Assembly (NCBI GenBank): GCA_009786925.1
Contig: WRGY01000126.1
Location: 1-64,000 of the forward strand
Origin: Defluviitaleaceae bacterium
GTDB taxonomy: Bacteria > Bacillota > Clostridia > Lachnospirales > WQUN01
DNA: 64,000 nucleotides
Reading direction: 5' to 3'
Positions within the stretch are counted from its first letter, which is position 1. Every line of letters starts with the position of its first letter. Under the pieces are notes generated by a model that was given only the letters and a program-made list of their open reading frames with translations, made no database searches and was not told the origin of the DNA. Shown piece by piece: positions 28,094 through 36,458 of this stretch. A program made the translations under genes and the position numbers.

Positions 28094-28109
28094 TGTTGCA
28101 CATGCAACA
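28094..28109. promoter_or_regulatory. Palindromic operator candidate between divergent genes
   Basis: TGTTGCA-CA-TGCAACA, a perfect 7-bp inverted repeat with a two-base centre. It sits 14 bases upstream of the Crp/Fnr-like ATG and 60 bases before the binding-protein ATG. This is the usual location and symmetry for a Crp/Fnr-type dimer site, although the sequence is not the TGTGA or TTGAT consensus. Confidence 0.65.
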
Positions 28110-28168
28110 TTTTATTTTGTCTGATTATAGTATAGTTGTGCAGAAAAATAAATTTTTGGAGGTATTTT

Positions 28169-29113
28169 ATGAAAAAACTACTTATTCTTGTACTGGCTGC
28201 GATGCTTTTATTTGTTTCTTGCGGAGCAGAAGAAGAGTATGAGGCTATGACAATCCGCGTAGCGGCAATGCGCGGGCCTACCGCGATGGGCTTATTGCAT
28301 ATGATGGATAACAGTAATCATGAGTTTGAAATCCTGGGTTCACCCGACCTTGTTCCCCCGTTGTTTGCACAGGGTGCGGTAGATATTGCCGCCGTGCCGG
28401 GCAATCTTGCCGCCGTTTTGCATAACAGAATGGATGTAAAAGCTCTCGCAGTCGTAACCCTTGGCGTATTGCATATCGTGGATACAACCGATACAATACA
28501 CAGCATACAAGACCTCGCGGGTCGTACTGTTTTTTTACATGGTCAGGGTGCAACTCCTGAGTTCGCATTAAATTATGTCTTGACACAAAACGGACTTACG
28601 CCCGGTGTGGATGTGTATATAGAGTATCGTGCAGAACATTCCGAAATCGCCGCATTGCTCGAAAGCGGACATGCCGAAATCGCATTGCTTCCCGAGCCTT
28701 TTGTGAGTACAGTACTCATGCGCGACATAGATGGACTACGTGTTGTATTAGATTTGACCGAAGAATGGAATCGAGTACAGCCGCATTATGACCTCATCAT
28801 GAGTGTTGTCATCGCCTCCCGAGAATTTGCAGAAAACCATCCCGAGGCCATTGTCTCCTTTATGGAAGAATACGCCGCTTCGGTGGCATTTGTTAATGCA
28901 AATGTGGCAGAGGCCGCACAGCTGGCCGTTGATTTTGATATAATCCCAAATACCAACATCGCCGCTTCCGCCATCCCCCGCACAAATATTGTTTTTATCA
29001 CAGGCGAAGAAATGCGCCAAAATCTCTTGGGCTTCTACCAAGTATTGTACAATGAAGAGCCACAATCCATAGGAGGCGGTATGCCTGCGGACAGCTTTTT
29101 CTTTATGCCTTAA
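28169..29113 (+). CDS. NitT/TauT-type ABC substrate-binding lipoprotein
   Basis: A 314-residue lipoprotein (lipobox FVSC, Cys18) of the NMT1/SsuA-like binding family. The two-lobed fold is recognisable from the GSPDLVPPLFAQGAVDIAAV and AGRTVFLHGQGATPEF blocks and the LLPEPF hinge. ATG 28169 follows GGAGG; the open frame runs 33 bases further upstream without support. It is the first gene of a three-gene importer. Related systems carry aliphatic sulphonates, taurine, nitrate or pyrimidine precursors, and the substrate here is open. It is divergent from the Crp/Fnr-like gene. Confidence 0.92.
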   Translation: MKKLLILVLAAMLLFVSCGAEEEYEAMTIRVAAMRGPTAMGLLHMMDNSNHEFEILGSPDLVPPLFAQGAVDIAAVPGNLAAVLHNRMDVKALAVVTLGVLHIVDTTDTIHSIQDLAGRTVFLHGQGATPEFALNYVLTQNGLTPGVDVYIEYRAEHSEIAALLESGHAEIALLPEPFVSTVLMRDIDGLRVVLDLTEEWNRVQPHYDLIMSVVIASREFAENHPEAIVSFMEEYAASVAFVNANVAEAAQLAVDFDIIPNTNIAASAIPRTNIVFITGEEMRQNLLGFYQVLYNEEPQSIGGGMPADSFFFMP

Positions 29114-29840
29114 AACCCTACCTGTCGTATTTTTTTGGCTGTTGGTCTGGGAGGGCGCTTATGCCCTGATTGGTAGTGACATAATTATCGTATCGCCGCG
29201 TACAGCATTTACGCGGCTTTTTGCGTTGTCTCAGACAGCCACTTTTTGGGAAAGCATAGGAATGTCTCTACAGCGGATTTTGCGCGGCTTTTTGCTCGCA
29301 CTGGTGGTAGGAGTGATTGTCGCGGCTCTTTCTGCACAGTTTTCTGTTTTTAAAAAACTCGTTGCACCTGCAATCAATGTTATTAATGCCGTACCGATTG
29401 CGTCATTTACTTTACTTGCACTTATGGCCTTTCATTCTTCACAACTAGCAGTTTTCATTGCATTTATTACTGTCATGCCCATTGTTTTTTATAACACAAT
29501 AAAGGGAATCGAAAACACAGACAAAAAATTATTGCAAATGGCGACCCTTTTTGATGTACCTCAGTACAAAAAGATTTTTTATATCTATTTTAAGACCGTC
29601 GCGCCATATGTAGTGTCTGCCGCGACGGTGGGCATCGGATTTGCGTGGAAATCCGGCATCGCTGCAGAGCTAATCGGCGTGGTGCGTGGCACCATCGGTG
29701 CTAATTTGCATACGGCGCGGATTTTTCTTAATACAGCAGACCTGTATGCATGGACGATTGCAATTGTGTTGCTTAGTTATTTAATGGAACGTGCTTTCCG
29801 ATTCTTTTTCAGCAAGGTGGTCACATGGAAATCTCTTTGA
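29085..29840 (+). CDS. NitT/TauT-type ABC permease (probable non-ATG start)
   Basis: An integral membrane protein of the SsuC/TauC family with about six hydrophobic segments and the EAA-like loop LQMATLFDVPQYKKIFYIYF. The frame is open upstream of the first TTG (29142), and that extra part encodes most of the first membrane segment (TLPVVFFWLLVW). The best site is CTG 29085, eight bases after AGGAGG (29071-29076), giving 251 residues and an overlap with the binding-protein gene. An unusual CTG start, or use of the TTG with a truncated helix, are the alternatives; the TTG has no visible ribosome site. It overlaps the ATPase gene by 16 nt. Confidence 0.75.
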   Translation: MRTAFSLCLKTLPVVFFWLLVWEGAYALIGSDIIIVSPRTAFTRLFALSQTATFWESIGMSLQRILRGFLLALVVGVIVAALSAQFSVFKKLVAPAINVINAVPIASFTLLALMAFHSSQLAVFIAFITVMPIVFYNTIKGIENTDKKLLQMATLFDVPQYKKIFYIYFKTVAPYVVSAATVGIGFAWKSGIAAELIGVVRGTIGANLHTARIFLNTADLYAWTIAIVLLSYLMERAFRFFFSKVVTWKSL

Positions 29841-30406
29841 AAAATATTTGCAAATCCTACGATGACCCACCACAGAAGGTTTTGGATGGGTTATCTTTTA
29901 CGTTCGGCGATGGTTTTACATTTATTATGGGGGCTTCGGGGATTGGCAAGACGACACTTGTTAATATTATCGCAGGATTTGTAAAACCCGACAGCGGCGA
30001 AATCATCGGCATGGAGGGCAAAAAGGTTTCCATGGTATTCCAAGAGGACAGACTGCTGGAATGGGAAACAGCACTGACAAATGTTACATTTGTAAAAAAA
30101 GAACGCGAATATGCCACGCGGCTTCTTACACAGGCGGGACTCGGCGACAGTCTGCATAAAAAAGCATCGGAACTCAGCGGCGGCATGAAACGTCGTGTCT
30201 GCCTATGCCGCGCACTCATTGCCGACTACGATGTACTAATCCTCGATGAGCCATTCAAAGGACTCGATACCGAGCTAAAGCCCATAATCATGCAAATGGT
30301 AAAAGAACATGCCCACGGTATAATCATATGTATCACACATGACCCCGCAGAGGCAGAGTTTTTGGGTCGTGACGGAAGTGCGAATATGGTCTTGGATGCG
30401 CAATGA
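29825..30406 (+). CDS. NitT/TauT-type ABC ATPase, compact
   Basis: A 193-residue nucleotide-binding subunit. Walker A GASGIGKTT, signature LSGGMKRRV, Walker B VLILDEPF and the switch histidine in ITHDPAE are all present. It is shorter than the usual 240-260 residues of SsuB/TauB, ending soon after the switch region without the normal C-terminal tail; the core fold is nonetheless complete. ATG 29825 lies within the permease gene. It energises import with the preceding two genes. Confidence 0.92.
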   Translation: MEISLKNICKSYDDPPQKVLDGLSFTFGDGFTFIMGASGIGKTTLVNIIAGFVKPDSGEIIGMEGKKVSMVFQEDRLLEWETALTNVTFVKKEREYATRLLTQAGLGDSLHKKASELSGGMKRRVCLCRALIADYDVLILDEPFKGLDTELKPIIMQMVKEHAHGIIICITHDPAEAEFLGRDGSANMVLDAQ

Positions 30407-30421
30407 AAAGACCGGCAACAT

Positions 30422-30637
30422 CAGGAGTTGCCGAAGTGCGCTGGTAGGGGTCGCGAGCGGAAGTTGCGTTCGCTATGCTACGCCTTTGCTCCTCTGGTAT
30501 CACGGCTAAAAATACTGCCTCCGACGTTGCCGTCGTCGGCAGTATTTTTAGCCGTGATAATGCGTTACGCGGCGCACGCAATCGCTCACTGCAATCTTCC
30601 GCTCGCGACCCCTACCAGCGCACTTCGGTAACTCCTG
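30422..30637. repeat. 216-bp nested inverted repeat (MITE-like)
   Basis: The outer arms, 30422-30463 and 30596-30637, are 42 bases each and complementary at all but one position (a G/T wobble in RNA). Inside is a perfect 22-bp stem, 30498-30519 with 30538-30559, and its 18-base loop holds a further GACG/CGTC pair. The intervening flanks also pair in part. The element fills most of the 358-base gap between the importer and serC. It could be a small non-autonomous mobile element and also act as a terminator or RNA processing structure. Short open frames in it are by-products of the symmetry. Confidence 0.85.
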
Positions 30638-30764
30638 CAACAGCTGATTTAAAAGGGCTTGAGCGGTTATGACCAAAACATCTACATTTCACGTTTACAT
30701 TTTTATGTCAAAATGGTAACATAAGTGGTATTTACACAAATTTTATAATGGAAATGGTGACAAC
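30638..30764 (+). promoter_or_regulatory. Leader region of serC
   Basis: An AT-rich stretch between the inverted repeat and serC. TATAAT at 30744-30749 can serve as -10 but is only 15 bases before the ATG, and the -35 region is poor. I see no T-box or riboswitch fold here. Confidence 0.35.
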
Positions 30765-31823
30765 ATGAGAACCTACAATTTTTCCGCAGGGCCTGCTGCA
30801 TTACCGCAGGAAGTTTTGGAACGCGCCGCCAGAGAATTAGTGGAATACGGCGACGCGGGTATGTCAGTTATGGAGATGAGCCACCGCTCAAAATCTTACG
30901 AGGACATACACAACGCCGCCACACAGCTATTGCGCGACCTCATGAACATACCCCAAAATTACAAGGTCTTATTTTTACAAGGCGGAGCATCACAGCAGTT
31001 TGCTATGATTCCGATGAACCTTTCAAAAAAGGGTAAGGCTGACTTTGTAATCACAGGCGAATGGGCTACACGAGCCTACAAAGAAGCATCCCGCATACTT
31101 AATGCGAATATCGCCGCAAGCTCCGAAGCACAAAAATTTGCCAACATCCCGGAAATCACAAAGATTTCTGCCGATGCCGATTATTTTCATATATGCACAA
31201 ACAATACGATTTGTGGCACGAGGTTTACAGAAATCCCCGACACAGGCAATGTTCCCCTGGTCGCAGATATGTCGTCCGGTATTTTGTCAGAGGTTTTTGA
31301 TGTGCAAAAATTCGGCCTAATCTACGCAGGTGCGCAAAAAAACATCGGCCCCGCAGGTGTCACAGTCGTGATTATCCGTGAGGATTTATTAGAAAACGAA
31401 AACAAACTTCCCGCATTTATGCAATACAAAACCCACGCCGACGCAGGCTCTATGTATAACACACCGCCGACATATTCTATCTACATGGCAAAATTATGTT
31501 TTGAGTGGCTAAAGTCTAAGGGTGGTGTTGCCGGGATTCAAAAGGTCAACGAGGCTAAAGCAAAAATCCTCTACGACTTCTTGGACGAGTCCTCCCTATT
31601 TAAAGGAATCGCCGCCAAATCCCATCGCTCACTCATGAATATCCCCTTCACCACAGGCGACGAAACCAAGGATAAGCAATTTGTAAAAGAAGCCGCATCA
31701 GCAGGACTGGAAAACCTTGGCGGACACCGCTTGGTAGGCGGTCTGCGTGCGAGTATCTATAACGCAATGCCAACCGAGGGTGTACAAGCTTTGGTTGACT
31801 TTATGAAAAAATTTCAAAATTAA
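30765..31823 (+). CDS. serC: Phosphoserine aminotransferase
   Basis: A 352-residue PLP enzyme that converts 3-phosphohydroxypyruvate and glutamate to 3-phosphoserine. The N-terminal NFSAGPAALP, the glutamate/phosphate-binding QGGASQQFAM, and the PLP lysine in IYAGAQKNIGPAG are typical of the class V SerC family. Length is normal. The ATG is preceded by a GGTGA ribosome site. serA and a DUF1015 gene follow in the same direction with short gaps, forming the serine pathway. Confidence 0.97.
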   Translation: MRTYNFSAGPAALPQEVLERAARELVEYGDAGMSVMEMSHRSKSYEDIHNAATQLLRDLMNIPQNYKVLFLQGGASQQFAMIPMNLSKKGKADFVITGEWATRAYKEASRILNANIAASSEAQKFANIPEITKISADADYFHICTNNTICGTRFTEIPDTGNVPLVADMSSGILSEVFDVQKFGLIYAGAQKNIGPAGVTVVIIREDLLENENKLPAFMQYKTHADAGSMYNTPPTYSIYMAKLCFEWLKSKGGVAGIQKVNEAKAKILYDFLDESSLFKGIAAKSHRSLMNIPFTTGDETKDKQFVKEAASAGLENLGGHRLVGGLRASIYNAMPTEGVQALVDFMKKFQN

Positions 31824-31854
31824 CTAACCCGCACCTAAAACAGGAGGAGATATA

Positions 31855-33015
31855 ATGTTTAAGATTTTGACACGTAACAAAATTGCCGAATGCGGTCTAA
31901 ATGAATTACCAAATGCACAATTTACAGTATCTGATGATGAAAAAAGTCCTGATGGGATTATACTGCGGAGCTATGTGCTTCCCGAGTCGGAGCTGACACC
32001 GGGCTTGCAGGCCATTGGCCGTGCAGGTGCGGGTTATAATAATATCCCCGTCGATGCTTGTGCAGAAAAGGGGATTGTTGTTTTTAATACTCCCGGTGCC
32101 AATGCGAATGGGGTAAAAGAAATGGTTTTGGCGGGGCTTTTGCTTTCTTCTCGCGACATATACGGTGGGATTAGTTGGGCGCAGAGTCTACAGGGCGAAA
32201 CCGGCGTGGCCAAAACCGTAGAAAAAGGCAAATCTGAATTTGTCGGACCCGAAATTTCGGGCAAAAAGCTTGGAGTTATTGGACTCGGAGCGATTGGTGG
32301 GCTTGTGGCTAATGCTTGCCGCTTGCTCGGCATGAGCGTGGTGGGCTATGACCCATTTATTTCTGTAGACGCGGCATGGGGACTTTCTCGCGGAGTTCAT
32401 AAGGCTCCCGATTTGGACACGCTTTTGAGCGAATGCGATTATATTTCACTCCATGTACCTGTTACAAATGATACAAAGGGTATGTTTAATAAAGAAATGT
32501 TTGCTAAATGCAAAAAAGGCATGAGAATCATTAATACTGCAAGAGCGGAACTTGTGGACGATGCCGCTCTGTTACACGCCATAGATGACGGAACTGTTTT
32601 TTGCTATGTTACAGATTTCCCTACGGAAAATATGCTGGGTCATAAGAGGATTGTTCCGATTCCGCACCTTGGGTCATCCACTCCCGAATCAGAGGACAAC
32701 TGCGCGACCATGGCATCCGCACAACTGCGCGACTATCTGCTGTATGGCAACATAAAAAATTCTGTCAATTTTCCAAACTGTGAGCTTCCGTATGTGGGTA
32801 AAAAACGGATTTGTGTGATTCACCGCAACCTGCCAAAGGTGATTAACCCCGTGACAACCATGCTCGCCGACCGCTCCAGCAATATAGCCAACATGCTCAT
32901 GAAAAGCCGCGGCGAGTTTGCATACGCTATGATTGACGTGGATTGCCCGGACCTCAAAAATATTGAGACAGAAATCGCGGCACTACCGAATATAATTAAA
33001 GTAAGGGTGATATAA
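31855..33015 (+). CDS. serA: D-3-phosphoglycerate dehydrogenase
   Basis: A 386-residue NAD-dependent dehydrogenase that begins serine synthesis by oxidising 3-phosphoglycerate. The Rossmann motif reads GVIGLGAIGG and the catalytic segment around HLGSSTPESEDN contains the active-site histidine. A C-terminal ACT-like regulatory domain (about 318-386, beginning ICVIHRNLP) would bind serine for feedback control. It is the short-type SerA lacking the intervening ASB domain. ATG 31855 follows AGGAGGAG. Confidence 0.96.
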   Translation: MFKILTRNKIAECGLNELPNAQFTVSDDEKSPDGIILRSYVLPESELTPGLQAIGRAGAGYNNIPVDACAEKGIVVFNTPGANANGVKEMVLAGLLLSSRDIYGGISWAQSLQGETGVAKTVEKGKSEFVGPEISGKKLGVIGLGAIGGLVANACRLLGMSVVGYDPFISVDAAWGLSRGVHKAPDLDTLLSECDYISLHVPVTNDTKGMFNKEMFAKCKKGMRIINTARAELVDDAALLHAIDDGTVFCYVTDFPTENMLGHKRIVPIPHLGSSTPESEDNCATMASAQLRDYLLYGNIKNSVNFPNCELPYVGKKRICVIHRNLPKVINPVTTMLADRSSNIANMLMKSRGEFAYAMIDVDCPDLKNIETEIAALPNIIKVRVI

Positions 33016-33016
33016 A

Positions 33017-34270
33017 ATGGGCGTGACAATAAGAGCATTCAAAGCATTGCGCCCAAAACCCGACCTCGCCTCAAAAGTAGCCGCATTACCCTACGATGTT
33101 ATGAATACAGAAGAAGCACGCGAAATGGCGACGGGCAATCCATATTCATTTTTGCATGTGGATAAGGCAGAGATTGACCTACCGCCGGATACAGACCCAT
33201 ACAGCAATCAGGTTTATTCAAAAGCGGCAGAAAATCTAAAATCACTGGCCAAAACCGCGATGCTCCGGGACGAACAGCCCAACTTATATATCTATCGCCT
33301 TACGGGATACGGCCAAACGCAAACAGGCCTTGCCGCCTGTGTGTCGGCGGCAGAATACGAGCTTGGGTTAATCAAACGCCACGAGTTTACCCGCCCTGAC
33401 AAGGAGCAAGACCGTATAAACCACATGGAGGCATGTGAAGCACATACAGGTCCGATTTTTCTGGCGTATCGTTCTGACGAATCAGCAAAACCCGAAGAAA
33501 TAATATCCGAGTGCATAAAGCAAACCCCTGTCTATGACTTTACGGCAGAGGACAACGTGCGCCACGAAATGTGGGTAATCTCCGATAAGACGACACAGGA
33601 CGCTCTCGCCGCCGCATTCCGCGATATTTCATATCTTTATATAGCCGACGGTCATCACCGCAATGCTACCGCGGTAAAAGTTGCACATGCCCGCAACGAA
33701 AAGATTACATCCGCAGGCGGTGACTTAGACCCCAATGCCGAGCATGATTTCTACCTTGCCGTCATATTCCCGCATTCACAGTTAAAAATCTTGGATTACA
33801 ACCGTGTAGTAAAGGACTTAAACGGCATGGATAAGGCTTCGTTTTTGGGCAAACTAAACGAGGGGTGGAGTATAGAAAAATCCCCTACCCCTGTCAAACC
33901 CTCCAAAAAGCACGAAGTTGGCATGTATATGTCAAAACAATGGTACAAACTCACAGCAAAAAATCCACCCGGAGCAGATGATGCAATCGGCAACTTGGAC
34001 TGCTCCGTACTACAAAACTCCTTACTCTCCCCCATACTTGGCATCACAGACCCCCGCTCTGATAAGCGGATAGACTTTGTGGGCGGTATCCGCGGTTTGG
34101 AGGAGTTAGAAAAACGTGTAAACAGTGGCGAAATGGCAGTTGCCTTTGCCCTATTCCCTACCTCTATGGAAGAACTGATGAACGTAGCAGACAAAGGTCA
34201 AATAATGCCGCCAAAGTCTACGTGGTTTGAGCCAAAGTTGCGAAGCGGGTTGCTTGTTCATAATTTTTAA
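33017..34270 (+). CDS. DUF1015 family protein linked to serine synthesis
   Basis: A 417-residue soluble protein of the DUF1015 family. Its hallmark N-terminus (IRAFKALRP and AALPYDVMNTEEAREM), the central HEFTRPDKEQDR and the metal-like YIADGHHRNAT are visible. In many Clostridia it lies beside serC and serA, as here, one base after serA. serB is missing from the cluster, so a role in the last step or in a side reaction has been suggested by context, but the activity is not established from sequence. Confidence 0.9.
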   Translation: MGVTIRAFKALRPKPDLASKVAALPYDVMNTEEAREMATGNPYSFLHVDKAEIDLPPDTDPYSNQVYSKAAENLKSLAKTAMLRDEQPNLYIYRLTGYGQTQTGLAACVSAAEYELGLIKRHEFTRPDKEQDRINHMEACEAHTGPIFLAYRSDESAKPEEIISECIKQTPVYDFTAEDNVRHEMWVISDKTTQDALAAAFRDISYLYIADGHHRNATAVKVAHARNEKITSAGGDLDPNAEHDFYLAVIFPHSQLKILDYNRVVKDLNGMDKASFLGKLNEGWSIEKSPTPVKPSKKHEVGMYMSKQWYKLTAKNPPGADDAIGNLDCSVLQNSLLSPILGITDPRSDKRIDFVGGIRGLEELEKRVNSGEMAVAFALFPTSMEELMNVADKGQIMPPKSTWFEPKLRSGLLVHNF

Positions 34271-34311
34271 GCAACCTTTACAAGGAGCGTGTTGAATAAG
34301 GAGGACTCCCT

Positions 34312-36456
34312 GTGAATTTTATTAAATCATTTTTTTCCAGACTTTTTGGAAATCCAAACAAGGATGAAATCATCAACAATCTGCTCGGCATATTAAATCC
34401 ACAAGACTTTGAAATCATAGCTGTACGCGGCAAATCATGCCGCATTGTTTTTGCTAATGAAACAGCAAAAAGCCGCACCTATACACAGGAAGGCCATACA
34501 GATGATTGCAAAGTCGGCTTATCAAAAAACTTTCCATCTCTTTGTCAACACTGCCCACATAGCACCCGTAAAAATGAAATACCTAGTTCTTTCGAAATAA
34601 AGGATATAAACAACAGAACATATCAAGCAAGCTTTAGCGATGTAAAGTGGGTGGATGGTGCCGCGGCCACTGTTTTTGTGTTTAACGATATTACTTTTGA
34701 AACAGAGGCAAAAAACAAGCTTTTTAGGCTGGCGTATATTGACCAGCTAACAGGTGTACCAAACAGGCAAAAGCTAAAAGAGGACTTTAGCGCACTGGAA
34801 GAAAAAATCGAAAACAATGAACTCACAGGCATCGTGTCGCTATTCGACCTTGACCATTTCAAGGCAATTAACGATACATACGGACATAACACAGGCGACA
34901 TAGTGTTGCGCAGACTTGCAGAGCATTTTGAGGGGGACTCGGATTTTAACGGACATTTGTACAGGCTGGGCGGCGATGAATTTGTGCTTTTATTCTCTGA
35001 CCCCGTCGAGCGTTTTTCTTCGCCTGAGGAGGTAGAAAACCACTATTCCAATCTGCTTAACAAAACTTTACGTTCCTATTCCCTACCCAACATAGAGCTA
35101 AAATGCACACTTAGCATGGGCGTTACATCCTTCCCTAAAAACGGAACAAATCTCTCTGAGCTTATGCGAAAAGCAGACATCGCACTATACCAAGCAAAAG
35201 AAGCAGGACGCAATCAGATACACCTCTTTATTGACAAATACGAAACTTCTCCAAAGTTTAAGGATGTATACATCAACATAAAACCCATCCTATGCAAAGA
35301 TGATAAAACTTTTGGCTACGAACTTACTGACGATACGGCAAGCAGTGTCGACGATGACGATACCGTAAAACTGCAAGAATTTAACCGAACACTGGAGGCA
35401 ATTGGGCTAAACAATATGGAAGAGGGCAAGTATTACTTTATCCCCTATTCTTTGCAATTGTTAAACCCGATGGTGCTTAAAAATCTACCCGTGGACAAAC
35501 TTGTCATACAAGTTAATACAAAAACCATAGCATCAAGCGATTTGGAACAATACAAAAATTTACGTTCACATGGCTACAAGCTGGCACTGTTTGAGCTAAG
35601 TAGTGACTCGCCCAATATTGAGCTAATCAGGTTGGCGGACTATTGCAAATTTAGTGCCGATGACGATGATTTAAAAAAACAGCGCGTGACCATCGCAGAA
35701 AACAGTGACAAGGGTTTTATCGCAACCGATGTAAACTCTATCTCTGATTACAAGGTGGCAAAAAGCGTAGGATTCCAATATTTCCAAGGCTTTTATTTTA
35801 ACCAACCCGTAAAAGAAAGACGCGACAAAGAAATTAATCCGTTAAAAATAAATTACATGCGTTTATTAAAATTATCCAATGCGGACGACTATATGGACTT
35901 TAGCGAAATAAGCAATGTTATCTCCTCTGATGTTGCACTCACATACAAACTGCTTCGCATCCTAAACTCTGCGGCTGTTGGTCTGCGAAATGTCTCTTCT
36001 ATTTCTGCGGCGGTGGCATATCTCGGAGAAGGTAATCTAAAAAAATGGATTGCCGTGCTTGCACTGCGAGGCATCGCAGAGGATAAACCACTCGAACTCA
36101 TCAGACTCTCCCTAATCCGAGCAAGATTTGGGGAGCTGTTATCACCGCATTTTAGAGTAAGGCGCAATCCATCCAAGGTTTTTATGGTCGGCCTGCTATC
36201 CCTCTTACACATAGCCCTTGATGTGACCAGAGAGCAAATGCTGGAGGATATACCCGTGGATGACGATATACGTGATTCATTTATATCCAAAGATGGTATA
36301 TACTCCGAGCTGCTTAGCTTCTTTTATGATTATGAATACTCAAACTGGGAACTCGTCTCCGAGTTTTCTAAACGCAATAGCCTGGATACCTCTACCATGA
36401 ACGACGCTTATCTGGAGTCGGTAAAATGGTATAACGATTTGGCGAGTGACGAATAA
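34312..36456 (+). CDS. GGDEF / degenerate EAL / HDOD signalling protein
   Basis: A 714-residue cytoplasmic protein. Residues 30-130 form a PAS-like region with three cysteines (C66, C78, C81) that could bind a metal or sense redox. A GGDEF diguanylate cyclase domain (about 138-310) keeps the full active-site GGDEF (220-224) and lacks an RxxD inhibitory site just upstream. Residues 320-505 resemble an EAL domain as in YuxH-type proteins, but the EAL triad is YEL and the metal ligands are not evident. HDOD follows at about 515-700. It probably makes cyclic di-GMP, with the EAL and HDOD parts regulatory. GTG 34312 has AAGGAGGA upstream. Confidence 0.88.
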   Translation: MNFIKSFFSRLFGNPNKDEIINNLLGILNPQDFEIIAVRGKSCRIVFANETAKSRTYTQEGHTDDCKVGLSKNFPSLCQHCPHSTRKNEIPSSFEIKDINNRTYQASFSDVKWVDGAAATVFVFNDITFETEAKNKLFRLAYIDQLTGVPNRQKLKEDFSALEEKIENNELTGIVSLFDLDHFKAINDTYGHNTGDIVLRRLAEHFEGDSDFNGHLYRLGGDEFVLLFSDPVERFSSPEEVENHYSNLLNKTLRSYSLPNIELKCTLSMGVTSFPKNGTNLSELMRKADIALYQAKEAGRNQIHLFIDKYETSPKFKDVYINIKPILCKDDKTFGYELTDDTASSVDDDDTVKLQEFNRTLEAIGLNNMEEGKYYFIPYSLQLLNPMVLKNLPVDKLVIQVNTKTIASSDLEQYKNLRSHGYKLALFELSSDSPNIELIRLADYCKFSADDDDLKKQRVTIAENSDKGFIATDVNSISDYKVAKSVGFQYFQGFYFNQPVKERRDKEINPLKINYMRLLKLSNADDYMDFSEISNVISSDVALTYKLLRILNSAAVGLRNVSSISAAVAYLGEGNLKKWIAVLALRGIAEDKPLELIRLSLIRARFGELLSPHFRVRRNPSKVFMVGLLSLLHIALDVTREQMLEDIPVDDDIRDSFISKDGIYSELLSFFYDYEYSNWELVSEFSKRNSLDTSTMNDAYLESVKWYNDLASDE

Positions 36457-36458
36457 CC

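Noticed and set aside
30333-30672. Overlapping short open frames on both strands in the serC upstream gap
   Set aside because: They are produced by the inverted repeat, lack good ribosome sites, and their translations mirror each other across the symmetry axis.
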